Assembly: GCF_012102705.1 (NCBI RefSeq)
Contig: NZ_JAAVTA010000013.1
Coordinates: 1-38,882, forward strand
Direction: 5' to 3'
DNA: 38,882 nt
DNA from: Haematospirillum sp. H1815
GTDB lineage: Bacteria; Pseudomonadota; Alphaproteobacteria; Rhodospirillales; Rhodospirillaceae
Shown: positions 27,978-36,721 of the stretch, one piece after another
Layout: each line of letters starts with the position of its first letter
How positions within the stretch are numbered: position 1 is the stretch's first letter
Made by a program: the position numbers and the translations under genes
The notes under the pieces: generated by a model
Told to the model about the DNA's origin: nothing
The model's database searches: none
Seen by the model: the letters and a program-made list of their open reading frames with translations, nothing else

Positions 27978-28925
27978 ATGACTGAGCATCGTACCCGGGT
28001 TCTCATCCTTGGCACCGGAGCCGCTGGTTGTACAGCCGCCATCTACACGGCCCGCGCCAATCTGGAACCGGTTGTCCTAGCAGGACTCCAACCTGGCGGA
28101 CAGCTGACCATAACAACAGACGTTGAAAACTATCCGGGCTTTGCCGACCCAGTCCAAGGGCCTTGGCTCATGGAACAGATGCGCCAACAGGCTGAACATT
28201 GCGGTGCCCGCATCGTGCACGATATGGCGACATCCGTTGACCTGTCCCGGCGCCCGTTTACGGTGCGTACCGATGGCGGCGACGTATGGAAAAGTGATAC
28301 ACTGATTATCGCAACCGGGGCCTCTGCCAAATGGTTGGAGATACCAAGCGAGAAAAAGTACGCTGGCCTTGGCGTGTCTGCCTGCGCGACCTGTGATGGA
28401 TTCTTCTTTCGTGGAAAAGATGTTGTCGTCGTTGGTGGCGGCAACAGTGCTGTGGAAGAAGCCCTGTATCTGGCAAATATCTGCGCCAACGTCACCGTTG
28501 TACACCGCCGCGACAGTTTCCGGGCTGAAAAAATCCTGCAGGACCGCCTGCTGCGAAACCCCAAAATCGCAGTACGCTGGAACAGCAAGGTCCATGAGAT
28601 CTTGGGCGGGGGTAATCCCGAGGGTGTAACCGGCATCCGCCTTGAAGATACAATAACGGGGTCCCTTTCTGATCTTACCTGCGACGGCGTGTTCATTGCC
28701 ATCGGCCATAAACCCAATACAGACCTGTTTTCCGGGCAGCTTCAAACTGATGAGAACGGGTATCTGGTTACGCAGCCGGACTCAACCGCAACCTCGATCC
28801 CGGGTGTTTTTGCTGCCGGCGATGTGCAAGACCATGTGTTCCGCCAGGCTATAACCGCTGCGGGAACCGGTTGCATGGCCGCGCTTGAAGCTGACCGTTT
28901 CCTGCGGACGGACGGTGATACCTAG
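27978..28925 (+). CDS. trxB: Thioredoxin reductase TrxB
   Basis: TrxB is an FAD enzyme that uses NADPH to reduce thioredoxin. The 315-residue protein has the FAD-binding GTGAAGCTAAIYTARA at 12-27, the redox pair C136/C139 (SACATCDG), the NADPH-binding VVVGGGNSAVEEALYLA, and the C-terminal GVFAAGDVQD FAD motif. Length is normal for the low-molecular-weight type. GGAGG lies 11 bases before the ATG at 27978; the frame is open to 27924 but not family-like. It sits between the peroxiredoxin and LysR genes, consistent with a redox block. Confidence 0.96.
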   Translation: MTEHRTRVLILGTGAAGCTAAIYTARANLEPVVLAGLQPGGQLTITTDVENYPGFADPVQGPWLMEQMRQQAEHCGARIVHDMATSVDLSRRPFTVRTDGGDVWKSDTLIIATGASAKWLEIPSEKKYAGLGVSACATCDGFFFRGKDVVVVGGGNSAVEEALYLANICANVTVVHRRDSFRAEKILQDRLLRNPKIAVRWNSKVHEILGGGNPEGVTGIRLEDTITGSLSDLTCDGVFIAIGHKPNTDLFSGQLQTDENGYLVTQPDSTATSIPGVFAAGDVQDHVFRQAITAAGTGCMAALEADRFLRTDGDT

Positions 28926-28933
28926 GAAAGACC

Positions 28934-28973
28934 GGGCTGGTAAGGACTCTTCCCGACACTACCTTGCCAGCCC
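28934..28973 (+). other. Stem-loop between trxB and LysR genes
   Basis: GGGCTGGTAAGG (28934-28945) pairs with CCTTGCCAGCCC (28962-28973), a 12-bp stem with one T-G pair and 16-base loop, starting 9 bases after the trxB stop. No T-run follows, so it may be a weak or factor-dependent terminator or a 3' stability element. Confidence 0.45.
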
Positions 28974-29029
28974 AGGCTTGGTACCAGTACCCTTGGAATA
29001 GAACAAAATTTGAAGAAAACGAGAGAATT

Positions 29030-29947
29030 ATGGCCGGGCGACAGGGCAGCATGATGGACTGGGATAAACTGCGTGTTTTTCACACCGTCGCAGAGGCTGG
29101 TAGCTTTACCCATGCAGGGGATGTGCTGCACCTGAGTCAGTCTGCCGTCAGCCGGCAGATCAGTGCCTTGGAAGAAAGCCTGCGGGTCTCCCTGTTTCAC
29201 CGCCACGCCCGTGGCCTGATCCTGACCGAGCAGGGAGAACTTCTGTATCACACCGTGCACGAGGTGTTTGCGCGCCTGTCGATGGTTGAAGCACGGATCA
29301 CCGAAAGCAGGGAACGCCCTGAAGGCTTGCTGAAGGTTACAACCACGGTTGCTTTCGGGTCCGTATGGCTGACTCCCCGCATTACCGACTTTATGGAGCA
29401 ATACCCCAGCATAGAGATATCGCTTCTGCTTGATGATCAGGAAGTGGATCTAGCCATGCGCGCCGCAGATGTTGCCATTCGCTTCAACGCCCCTCGCCAA
29501 CCAGACTTGATCCAAAGGCATCTGATCAACCTGCATTACAATGTCTATGCCGCACCAGAATACCTGCAGAAACATGGCACACCCAACACACCGGCAGATC
29601 TCGATAATCACCGGCTTATCACGTATGGCGATGACTCAAAGGCACCCGTTGACAATATGAACTGGCTTTTGTCTGCTGGAACGACAACGCCCCGCTCTGC
29701 AGTTCTGCGTATCAACAACATATACGGGATTTATCGCGCCGTTCAATCCGGCTTGGGCATTGCGGCTCTTCCCGATTATTTTGCCTCAGTCGCATCCAAC
29801 TTGGTACAGGTGCTTCCTGAACTGCGCGGACCAAGTTTTGACTGTTACTTTGTATACCCGGAAGAGCTTCGTCACTCAAAGCGCGTTATGGTCTTCAGGG
29901 ACTTTCTTCTCCAGAAGCTCCAGAAAGACAACACACCAGCTCCCTGA
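29030..29947 (+). CDS. LysR family transcriptional regulator
   Basis: This 305-residue regulator has the LysR helix-turn-helix at about 9-68 (FHTVAEAGSFTHAGDVLHLSQSAVSRQISALEE in family order) and a substrate-binding-like C-terminal domain. GAGAG lies about 5 bases before the ATG at 29030; ATGs at 29051 and 29054 are alternatives with poorer ribosome sites. It follows trxB by 104 bases on the same strand. LysR proteins often control a neighbour, but no T-N11-A site could be assigned. It is not recognisably OxyR: the paired redox cysteines of OxyR are not seen. Confidence 0.93.
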   Translation: MAGRQGSMMDWDKLRVFHTVAEAGSFTHAGDVLHLSQSAVSRQISALEESLRVSLFHRHARGLILTEQGELLYHTVHEVFARLSMVEARITESRERPEGLLKVTTTVAFGSVWLTPRITDFMEQYPSIEISLLLDDQEVDLAMRAADVAIRFNAPRQPDLIQRHLINLHYNVYAAPEYLQKHGTPNTPADLDNHRLITYGDDSKAPVDNMNWLLSAGTTTPRSAVLRINNIYGIYRAVQSGLGIAALPDYFASVASNLVQVLPELRGPSFDCYFVYPEELRHSKRVMVFRDFLLQKLQKDNTPAP

Positions 29948-30016
29948 CAATCACGACACACCCGAAGCATGCACAAAGCGCATGGCAGCAGCAGATCTTT
30001 TGCTTTGGTGTGTTCC

Positions 30017-30132
30017 CCCGCTGCCGCCTAGACTTCTAGTCCTGCTGCTCACCCACACGAACAGCAGGATCGGTGCGGGAGTAGCCCCAAGTTATTCCCG
30101 TACGGGTGCCGGGTCCGCCCGGCGGTTTTTTT
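30017..30132 (+). ncRNA. Candidate structured RNA or structured 3' UTR after LysR gene
   Basis: This stretch folds on paper into nested elements: outer stem CCCGC-TG-CCG (30017-30026) with CGG-T-GCGGG (30071-30079), enclosing a small hairpin CTAG-ACTT-CTAG (30028-30039) and an 8-bp stem TCCTGCTG/CAGCAGGA (30040-30047, 30062-30069) with a 14-base loop. The palindrome CCCGTACGGG (30097-30106) and a T-run terminator follow. It has no plausible ORF. It could be an independent small RNA or the processed 3' end of the LysR transcript; no promoter was found, and no known family was recognised. Confidence 0.3.
30108..30132 (+). terminator. Intrinsic terminator T1
   Basis: GCCGGG (30108-30113) and CCCGGC (30118-30123) form a 6-bp stem with loop TCCG, followed by GG and seven T residues (30126-30132). 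It ends the LysR transcript or the candidate RNA. Confidence 0.82.
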
Positions 30133-30176
30133 ATCTAGCGTCTATCATCGGACGTAATGCCTCCCTGTTCACTCAG

Positions 30177-30203
30177 GCCCCGCTTATGCGGGGCTTTTTT
30201 TTT
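30177..30203 (+). terminator. Intrinsic terminator T2
   Basis: GCCCCGC (30177-30183) and GCGGGGC (30188-30194) form a 7-bp stem with loop TTAT and are followed by nine T residues. It is a textbook terminator only 44 bases after T1, acting in the same direction. Confidence 0.92.
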
Positions 30204-30230
30204 AGCGACAGAGCATTACAGCATTACCTG

Positions 30231-30527
30231 TCATTCTACAGGCAAACGCACACGGACAAGCCCCCTGAAATCGTTTGGGTCTTGTACCTCCCCCCCACGA
30301 ACAATCTCAACGCGCCCACTGCGCGCCAAGCTGAGCACTTGCTGCTTAACCGGATTCATGAAACGGCGCCAGCCATCATCAGGATCCTTTGGACGGCGGC
30401 GCTGGGAGAAATATACCTTGGCAATTTCTTGTGCACTGACGCCACGCACACCGGCATCAGCAGCCATGGACAACACAAGATTCACTATAGGATCCCCCTT
30501 GGAGGATTCAGGGACAGTATCAGTCAT
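30231..30527 (-). CDS. DUF3253 family protein
   Basis: This 98-residue protein matches the DUF3253 pattern: a helix-turn-helix-like start (IVNLVLSMAADAGVRGVSAQEIAKVYF), then DGWRRFMNPVKQQVLSLARSGRVEIVRGG and a C-terminal PNDFRGLVRVRLP. The family resembles a winged helix, but its function is unknown. The ATG at 30527 was chosen because a GAG lies just upstream and the residues before it are not family-like; ATG at 30542 is an alternative. It is convergent with the LysR gene and faces the tandem terminators, which act on the other strand. Confidence 0.72.
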   Translation of the reverse strand: MTDTVPESSKGDPIVNLVLSMAADAGVRGVSAQEIAKVYFSQRRRPKDPDDGWRRFMNPVKQQVLSLARSGRVEIVRGGEVQDPNDFRGLVRVRLPVE

Positions 30528-30604
30528 CGCAGTCTCGTACATACAAAGTAGTTCTGCATGCAATAGAGGCTCTACGAGGATCATGCAAGCCCTGGAAGGG
30601 GAAA

Positions 30605-31381
30605 TTACTCAATAAGATCGTGCCGCCGCCGCAGGTCTTTGAGGGTACCGTCACCCGCCATCACGACCAAGGCTGCATTAAACCGTTCAACAATTTCAGC
30701 CGCATCAGCGCGATGGCGCGAAACGCCTGCAACCAAGGGCGTCTCGTGGATAGCGCCCCGGGTCAGACGAATATCCCCGGCCAACGCAGACAACGAACGA
30801 CGCAACTGGCTACGCATCAGTCCTTCATCATCCAGCGTCGCATCCAGTCCACCCGTGGCAACGGCACGAATATTATCCTCCACAGATGGCCCGACGATCC
30901 TCTGGATATAGGGCGCATCAAGAAAATCAGGGGGATAGCCATAACCGGCAACAACCCCCACCTTCTTTCCCTTCAGATCCTCCAGCCGCGTATATTCAAA
31001 GGAATCCATCTTTGATACAGCAAAAACCAAGCGGTTTGCATGCAAGAGGCGCGTAAAAATCAGAAAACTCTCCCGTGACGGCACATACCAGGAACAGGTA
31101 ATGACATCGGCCTCCCCACTGGACGCACTCTCCAGAACCTTGCGCCAGTCCATAAGCTGTATTTCAACCTTGTATCCGGCTCTCTCCAGCGCAGTTTTAG
31201 TCACGTCCGGGCAGAAACCCTGTTCCTTCAGGTCATGGTCTGAATAAGGGGGGTAATGCTCCAGACTGGCAACAACAAGAACATCAGAAGCGGCAAGAGA
31301 CCCCTTGGACAGAAAGGACAGCAGCAAAACCGTCAGAACACCCCGGACCCACCTCCAACAGTTGAAACCTTTTTTCTTCAT
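30605..31381 (-). CDS. Periplasmic solute-binding protein, SBP_bac_3 family
   Basis: This 258-residue protein has a signal peptide (MKKKGFNCWRWVRGVLTVLL, cleavage near SLAAS) and the bilobed fold of amino-acid-type binding proteins: LEHYPPYSDHD and GFCPDVTKTALERAGYKVE in lobe 1, VITCSWYVPSRESFLIFT in the middle, and LKGKKVGVVAGYGYP opening lobe 2. No permease or ATPase gene is adjacent, so it may be an orphan binding protein or serve a sensor; the ligand is unknown. The ATG at 31381 follows AGGGGGG by 8 bases; the TTG at 31402 is rejected. It is separated from petC by a terminator. Confidence 0.85.
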   Translation of the reverse strand: MKKKGFNCWRWVRGVLTVLLLSFLSKGSLAASDVLVVASLEHYPPYSDHDLKEQGFCPDVTKTALERAGYKVEIQLMDWRKVLESASSGEADVITCSWYVPSRESFLIFTRLLHANRLVFAVSKMDSFEYTRLEDLKGKKVGVVAGYGYPPDFLDAPYIQRIVGPSVEDNIRAVATGGLDATLDDEGLMRSQLRRSLSALAGDIRLTRGAIHETPLVAGVSRHRADAAEIVERFNAALVVMAGDGTLKDLRRRHDLIE

Positions 31382-31405
31382 AGCCCCATCCCCCCTGAAC
31401 AACAG

Positions 31406-31437
31406 AAAAAGAGCCGCCGGGTTTTACTCGGCGGCTC
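31406..31437 (-). terminator. Intrinsic terminator of petABC
   Basis: GAGCCGCCG (31411-31419) and CGGCGGCTC (31429-31437) form a 9-bp stem. On the minus strand it is followed by TTTTT (31410-31406). It ends the cytochrome bc1 transcript, 25 bases after the petC stop. Confidence 0.9.
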
Positions 31438-31462
31438 CCTGGAAGCCTTTTGGAAGGCTAGA

Positions 31463-32236
31463 TCAATGCTCCACATCCTTCCAAATCTGGCGCTTCAGAG
31501 CATAGAAAAGCGCCGTCATCACTAGAAGGAAGATCATTACCTTAACACCCAATGACTTGCGCGCTTCCAGCTCTGGCTCGGCTGACCAATTCAGGAAGGC
31601 AACAATATCACGACTGATCGCTGCCGCCGTATTCGGAGATCCGTCTGTGTACGTAACGGTCTCGTCATAAATCATCTGCGGCATGCCAATCTGGTGCCCC
31701 GGGAAGGCCGGATTATAGTACATCCCCGCCATAACCTCTGTACCCTTCGGAGGCTCTTCATAAGACGTCAGAAGGGTAAAGAGGTAATCAGGGCCATGGG
31801 GACGAGCCTTGGCCATCAGGGACAGATCAGGCGGCAAAGCACCCCCGTTTGCAGCACGCGCTGCCTGATCATTGGGATAAGGAGCCTTGATCGGATCTGC
31901 AGGAATACCGGGGCGAATCTTCGGTTCGCCGCTGTCATCAAAGCCATCCTGATATTCAAAGGCCGCCGCATAGTCCTTGATCTCATCCTCGGTCAGGCCA
32001 ATCTCCGCCAAATTGCGATAGCGGATCAGCTTGAGACTGTGACAGGTCGCGCAGACCTCTTGATACACCTGCAACCCACGGCGCAACTGGGCACGGTCAT
32101 AATGACCGAACACGCCTTGCCAAGACCAAGGTTGTGTCACCAGCTTGGTATCGTTCCCGGCAGCATAAGCAGGGGAGAGAAGAGCGACAACAGACCATCC
32201 AAGCGCCACAACGGCGGCAATAAGAAGCTTTTGCAT
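31463..32236 (-). CDS. petC: Cytochrome c1, bc1 complex
   Basis: Cytochrome c1 takes electrons from the Rieske centre and passes them to cytochrome c. The 257-residue protein has a signal peptide (cleavage near SPAYA-AG), the haem c site C62-A-T-C65-H66, a family GALPPDLSLMAKAR motif, the methionine-ligand region GMPQMIYDE and a C-terminal membrane anchor (KVMIFLLVMTALFYAL). Its ATG overlaps the petB stop codon by one base (TGATG), a clear sign of coupled translation. Last gene of petABC. Confidence 0.97.
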   Translation of the reverse strand: MQKLLIAAVVALGWSVVALLSPAYAAGNDTKLVTQPWSWQGVFGHYDRAQLRRGLQVYQEVCATCHSLKLIRYRNLAEIGLTEDEIKDYAAAFEYQDGFDDSGEPKIRPGIPADPIKAPYPNDQAARAANGGALPPDLSLMAKARPHGPDYLFTLLTSYEEPPKGTEVMAGMYYNPAFPGHQIGMPQMIYDETVTYTDGSPNTAAAISRDIVAFLNWSAEPELEARKSLGVKVMIFLLVMTALFYALKRQIWKDVEH

Positions 32237-33462
32237 CAGGCGCTCTCCGTCGCAGCTTTCTTCGTGACCGCAAGCGCAATGCTTTCCGGCAGGGGACGCG
32301 GCTTTTCAAGCCAGCCAACCAGCGGCGTAACGACCAGAAGATGGATGAAATACCAAGCGGTTGCAATCTGACCGATCAGGATATAGGGCTCTTCAGCCGG
32401 CTTGCCCCCGATGTAACCCAAAAGCATGCAATCCGCGATGAACAGCATCACAAACCACTTGTAAACCGGACGGAAAGTACAGGAACGAACCTTGGACGTA
32501 TCCAGCCACGGCATGGCAGCCAAAATGACAATGGCACCAAACATCAGCAAAACGCCGCCTAGTTTATCCGGTACAGCACGCAAAATGGCGTAGAACGGCA
32601 GGAAATACCACTCAGGAACAATGTGCGCCGGGGTCACCATCGGGTTGGCCGGGATGTAATTGTCCGGATGCCCCAGATAATTCGGTGCCCAGAACACAAA
32701 CACCATGAAAAACATCATGAACACGCCCACACCAAACAAATCCTTGATGGTGTAGTACGGATGGAACGGCAGGCTATCCTGCGGACCCTTCATATCAATT
32801 CCAAGCGGGTTGTTGGAACTGACAGTATGCAAAGCCCATACGTGCAAGACGACGATACCGACCAGAACAAATGGCAGCAGGAAGTGAAGGGCAAAGAAGC
32901 GGTTCAAGGTTGGGTTATCAACCGAGAAACCACCCCACAGCCACGTCACAATGTGCTCACCAACCAAAGGAATGGCCGAAAACAGGTTGGTAATGACCGT
33001 GGCACCCCAGAAGGACATCTGTCCCCATGGCAGGACATAACCCATAAAGGCAGTCCCCATCATGATCAGCATGATGATCAGCCCAAGCCACCACAAAACC
33101 TCGCGCGGGGGTTTGTAAGAGCCATAATAGAAAGCACGCACCATGTGCAGGTAAACCACGATAAAGAACATCGAGGCCCCGTTCGCATGCACATAGCGCA
33201 TCAACCAGCCATAGTTGACATCACGCATGATGCGCTCGACGGAAACAAAGGCCAGACCGGTGTTGGCCGCATAATTCATGGCCAGGAACAAGCCGGATAA
33301 AATCATGATGACAAGAACCAGACCGGCCAAGGAACCAAAGTTCCACCAGTAGCTCAGGTTCTTGGGTGTCGGATATTCATAGGCCGTATGATGCAGCATG
33401 GAGAAGACGGGCAGACGCTCGTCCAGCCACTTGATGGCCTTGCTTTTTGGAACGAAACTCAT
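32236..33462 (-). CDS. petB: Cytochrome b, bc1 complex
   Basis: Cytochrome b holds the two b haems and both quinone sites of the bc1 complex in the inner membrane. The 408-residue protein has eight or so membrane segments, the Qo-site [12 protein letters not shown] motif, and histidine-bearing helices ([17 protein letters not shown] and [23 protein letters not shown]). The ATG at 33462 is preferred over a TTG at 33480 because it gives the normal [18 protein letters not shown] start and has an AGGGG ribosome site. It starts 15 bases after the petA stop and overlaps petC by one base. Confidence 0.97.
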   Translation of the reverse strand: MSFVPKSKAIKWLDERLPVFSMLHHTAYEYPTPKNLSYWWNFGSLAGLVLVIMILSGLFLAMNYAANTGLAFVSVERIMRDVNYGWLMRYVHANGASMFFIVVYLHMVRAFYYGSYKPPREVLWWLGLIIMLIMMGTAFMGYVLPWGQMSFWGATVITNLFSAIPLVGEHIVTWLWGGFSVDNPTLNRFFALHFLLPFVLVGIVVLHVWALHTVSSNNPLGIDMKGPQDSLPFHPYYTIKDLFGVGVFMMFFMVFVFWAPNYLGHPDNYIPANPMVTPAHIVPEWYFLPFYAILRAVPDKLGGVLLMFGAIVILAAMPWLDTSKVRSCTFRPVYKWFVMLFIADCMLLGYIGGKPAEEPYILIGQIATAWYFIHLLVVTPLVGWLEKPRPLPESIALAVTKKAATESA

Positions 33463-33476
33463 CCTGTGCGCCCCTC

Positions 33477-34028
33477 TCAACCAATCTTCACGGTGTTCTC
33501 GCCCAGAAACGCGTATTCCGGGATATGCAGGTTAAGCGGCGCAGGCCCCTTGCGAATACGCCCCGAGGTATCGTAGTGCGACCCGTGGCACGGACAGAAC
33601 CAGCCGCCAAAATCACCCTTGGGATCGGCAGCCTTCTGGCCAAGCGGAATACACCCAAGGTGGGTGCACACACCAACCATCACCAGCCACTGCGCCTTCT
33701 TGACACGCGCTTCGTCTTTCTGGGGATCACGAAGATCCGCCGTGTTCACAGCACGAGCAGCCTCAATCTCTGCGGCTGTACGATGACGTACGAAAACTGG
33801 CTTGCCGCGCCACATCACGGTGATAGCCTGCCCTTCCGCGATGGGCGTAAGATCCACCTCGGTCGACGCAAGAGCCAAAGTGTCAGCCGCCGGATTCATG
33901 CTGTGAACAAACGGCCACAAGGCAAGGCCGGCACCGGCCACCCCGACAGCTGTCGATGCATACAGCAAGAAATCGCGACGGGTCTCGCCATCAGATGAAC
34001 CGTTAGCGGGATTCGCCGTGTCAGCCAT
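33477..34028 (-). CDS. petA: Rieske iron-sulfur subunit, bc1 complex
   Basis: The Rieske protein carries the 2Fe-2S cluster that oxidises ubiquinol. The 183-residue protein has a Tat-type signal-anchor ([12 protein letters not shown], twin arginine at 17-18, then a hydrophobic helix). The cluster ligands are C121 and H123 (CTHLGC, with C126) and C145 and H148 (CPCHGSHYD, with C147); C126 and C147 form the disulfide. It is the first gene of petABC. AGGGG lies 8 bases before the ATG. The 222-base gap to trmL probably holds the operon promoter, which I could not identify. Confidence 0.97.
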   Translation of the reverse strand: MADTANPANGSSDGETRRDFLLYASTAVGVAGAGLALWPFVHSMNPAADTLALASTEVDLTPIAEGQAITVMWRGKPVFVRHRTAAEIEAARAVNTADLRDPQKDEARVKKAQWLVMVGVCTHLGCIPLGQKAADPKGDFGGWFCPCHGSHYDTSGRIRKGPAPLNLHIPEYAFLGENTVKIG

Positions 34029-34250
34029 CCTCTAAACCCCTCTCCATAGCACGCTGGGGAAACGCGCAAACGCTGAAAAAAACACGCACCCAGCCCCGTC
34101 GGCCCCTGGTACGCCTGATATTCGGTATGCCCTGCCCCCGTTTCCCGACGGAGACACAGCCCATCCGCGCGGTATAAAACAAATCAGACCCTTTGAAAAG
34201 TCATCGGCTTTCGCAGATGGCCATTTGACATTGTACCCGGAGAAACCACG

Positions 34251-34727
34251 ATGCGCATCGCGCTTTATCAACCCGATATTCCCCAGAATGCCGGTGCCAT
34301 GATTCGCTTGACCGCTTGCCTTGGCCTGGAACTGGATATTATCGGTCCTTGCGGATTCGTACACGATGATAGCCGCATGCGGCGGGCAGGTCTCGACTAT
34401 TCCCAGCGGACACATACCCTGTGGCACACATCATGGTCTGCTTTTCTTGATGAACACATATGCCGCAAAAACCGCCTTGTCCTGCTGACAACACGGGCCA
34501 CGACACCGCACACAGACGTGACGTTCCATCCCGATGACACGCTGCTGCTGGGACGTGAAAGCTGCGGGGTACCAGCAGAAGTCCACAACCGCGCCGATCT
34601 ACAGATATGTGTGCCAATGAAACCGGGCATGCGGTCGCTGAATGTTGTCACAGCAGCAGCTATGATTACCGGGGAAGCCCTGCGCCAGACCAATGGCTTT
34701 CACCCTGTTCATGCATCACAGGTCTGA
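34251..34727 (+). CDS. trmL: tRNA (cytidine/uridine-34 2'-O)-methyltransferase TrmL
   Basis: TrmL 2'-O-methylates the wobble base of tRNA-Leu isoacceptors using S-adenosylmethionine. The 158-residue SPOUT protein (E. coli about 157) begins RIALYQPDIPQNAGAMIRL, and has the LLLGRESCGVPAEV motif and the knot motif CVPMKPGMRSLNVVTAAAM near the C-terminus. A CGGAGA ribosome site lies 8 bases before the ATG. It is divergent from petA and convergent with the cNMP/TPR gene. Confidence 0.95.
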   Translation: MRIALYQPDIPQNAGAMIRLTACLGLELDIIGPCGFVHDDSRMRRAGLDYSQRTHTLWHTSWSAFLDEHICRKNRLVLLTTRATTPHTDVTFHPDDTLLLGRESCGVPAEVHNRADLQICVPMKPGMRSLNVVTAAAMITGEALRQTNGFHPVHASQV

Positions 34728-34788
34728 AGCGGAAAAATGCCGCAGATGCAGATATGTCCTTTCAGCCACACATGACATGAAAGAACCA

Positions 34789-36690
34789 TCACAGCCGGAA
34801 GATCAGGTCATCTTCCTCGCGCAGGGGTGCGGGAACACGTAATGGCGCAGGTTCATCCGCCCAGCGCACCGCTGCAACTGGACGAATATCCTGGCGTCGC
34901 AACATGTCTTCGGCCCGCTGCAAATTCTTTTCGATGGTTGTGTACAAAGCCCGACCACGACCACCATTCTCGCGGTATACAGCCAAGGCATCGCGAAAAG
35001 CAGCAGCGGCCAACCGCAAAAACTCTGGATCGCTTGTGTACTTTGCCATCAGGAACAGGGCAGATCCCATGTTGTTCCGTGTCGCTGCAAACAGGTGTGG
35101 AGCCGCTTCCGGAGTGCGCACCTCCAGCGCGACACGGCACAGGTCAACAGCCTTGCCCAAGACCTCGATATTCCGGTTATGATCCCCCCAGACCTGCAAG
35201 GCCTGGGCCATGGCATGCATGGCGTCGGACCAGCGCCATGGATCGTCGGCACGATTGATCACACCTGTTGCGTCCCGGAAACTCAGCAGAGCCTCACGCA
35301 GGGTATGGTCATCACCCGTCATCAAGTCCAGACGGAACAGGGCGGTGCCAATACGGTACTGCAACCGCCCCCATAACTGCGGATCATCATCACGCTGAAC
35401 ACCTCGCAGCCCGTTGCGGTAGATCTGCACAGCCTCGCGCAGGGTTTGCTCGTCATCACTTTTCTCGGCATGCCCCTGAACAACCATCCCCAAGGCCAAG
35501 GAAAGACGGGCCACGCCACGGGTATCATCGGACAAACGGTTCAGCGCACTGCGCCATGCCTCTGCCGCGCGCTCCTGAAGGTCGGAACGGCGAATGCAAT
35601 TGGCCGCCGTTGCCGCCACGTAGCCATAAGTGGCAAGCAACTGGCCGACAGCCGCCGCATCAAGCTGTTCCGGCGGATTAAACACAACGTCAGCCGCCTG
35701 ATCGGTCAGGGTCACCAAGGCCATGCTGTCATCGGCGGTCATCAACGGCTGAAATCCGTTAGCAAAGGCAGTCAGTACACATGCCTTCAGCAAGGGGCCC
35801 CAACGCGCATCGAAATCAGCAGGAAGGATCAGTGCCTGATCAGGTGGAAGCCCACCCGGACGATCACCAACCGGTGGCGTCGTGGTGCAGAACCGCAGTT
35901 CGATCAGGCGCCCGTCGCCAGTTTCCCCTCCCCAGACAAGAACATCAACACGTTCGTCCTCCAGCATGCGGCGCGCCCGGGCCTGCGACGCGGCTGCGCT
36001 GTAAACCGGCATACCCAGCGCCGGAGGAAACAAAGAAGCCGATGACGGCTTGACTGCCATGTGCTCAAGCCCGCCCAGCGCCTCGATCAGATAGGGACGC
36101 TGGTCGTACTCGGGCTCAAGGGACAGAGGGGTCACCATAATGGTGCGAACGCGGCGCCGTGCAGCCCGGGCCTTGATACCCGGCACAAAAGACCGCGCCA
36201 GACGCCCGAACAGGGAATTGGAGCGACGCCCCACCTCCCATGACGGAACACCCGGTGGAGGAACAGAGGCCGGCGGACCACTCAGGGCAACAAGCTCGCG
36301 GCTGGCTGACAGCACCGGATCCGTCAGGTCAATATCACCACGCACCAAGCGCTCATCCGTATCCCGCTGCCGCTTGGCCAGCTGGGTCATGATCTTCAGG
36401 GCAGACGCCGGATCGGTCTGAATAGCCTTCAGGAACTCAGACCGCGGAATTGCCTTGGCAATGACATCGGTATCCGCACGGGCCGTAAAGCTTCGGGCGC
36501 TGCTATCCAGAATCCCACTTTCCCCGAACAGGTCACCACGCCCCAGAATGGATAAGCGCATCGGCGCGCCCGTAATACCGGACTTGACCAACTCAACACG
36601 GCCACTTTCAATCACCCAAGCCGCATCACTGTCATCCCCCTCGCGGAAGATGATATCACCAGCCAGAAAATGGCGCGTTTCACTGCGCAC
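34789..36690 (-). CDS. Cyclic nucleotide-binding domain / TPR-like repeat protein
   Basis: This 633-residue protein has an N-terminal cyclic nucleotide-binding domain (1-115). Its phosphate cassette FGESGILDSSARSFTA keeps E57 and R66, so nucleotide binding is plausible. Residues about 180-360 form a second globular domain (VRTIMVTPLSLEPEYDQRPYL, later RVDVLVWGGETGDGRLIEL) somewhat like the N-terminal part of TolB or cyclase-associated proteins. Residues about 365-600 form helical TPR-like repeats (TLREAVQIYRNGL, TLREALLSFRDATG, FLRLAAAAFRDALAVYR). It has no membrane segment, helix-turn-helix or catalytic domain. GTG start with AGGGGGG upstream. It lies 31 bases after an 84-residue gene, probably in one transcript. 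The family is not identified. Confidence 0.8.
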   Translation of the reverse strand: MRSETRHFLAGDIIFREGDDSDAAWVIESGRVELVKSGITGAPMRLSILGRGDLFGESGILDSSARSFTARADTDVIAKAIPRSEFLKAIQTDPASALKIMTQLAKRQRDTDERLVRGDIDLTDPVLSASRELVALSGPPASVPPPGVPSWEVGRRSNSLFGRLARSFVPGIKARAARRRVRTIMVTPLSLEPEYDQRPYLIEALGGLEHMAVKPSSASLFPPALGMPVYSAAASQARARRMLEDERVDVLVWGGETGDGRLIELRFCTTTPPVGDRPGGLPPDQALILPADFDARWGPLLKACVLTAFANGFQPLMTADDSMALVTLTDQAADVVFNPPEQLDAAAVGQLLATYGYVAATAANCIRRSDLQERAAEAWRSALNRLSDDTRGVARLSLALGMVVQGHAEKSDDEQTLREAVQIYRNGLRGVQRDDDPQLWGRLQYRIGTALFRLDLMTGDDHTLREALLSFRDATGVINRADDPWRWSDAMHAMAQALQVWGDHNRNIEVLGKAVDLCRVALEVRTPEAAPHLFAATRNNMGSALFLMAKYTSDPEFLRLAAAAFRDALAVYRENGGRGRALYTTIEKNLQRAEDMLRRQDIRPVAAVRWADEPAPLRVPAPLREEDDLIFRL

Positions 36691-36721
36691 GGTGCCCCCC
36701 TGACAAACAGATCATGGTACC

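Noticed and set aside
30017-30132. Known RNA (4.5S, 6S, tmRNA, RNase P RNA)
   Set aside because: The SRP GGAAGCAGCC-type loop, 6S bubble, tmRNA tRNA-like ends and RNase P core motifs were not found on either strand.
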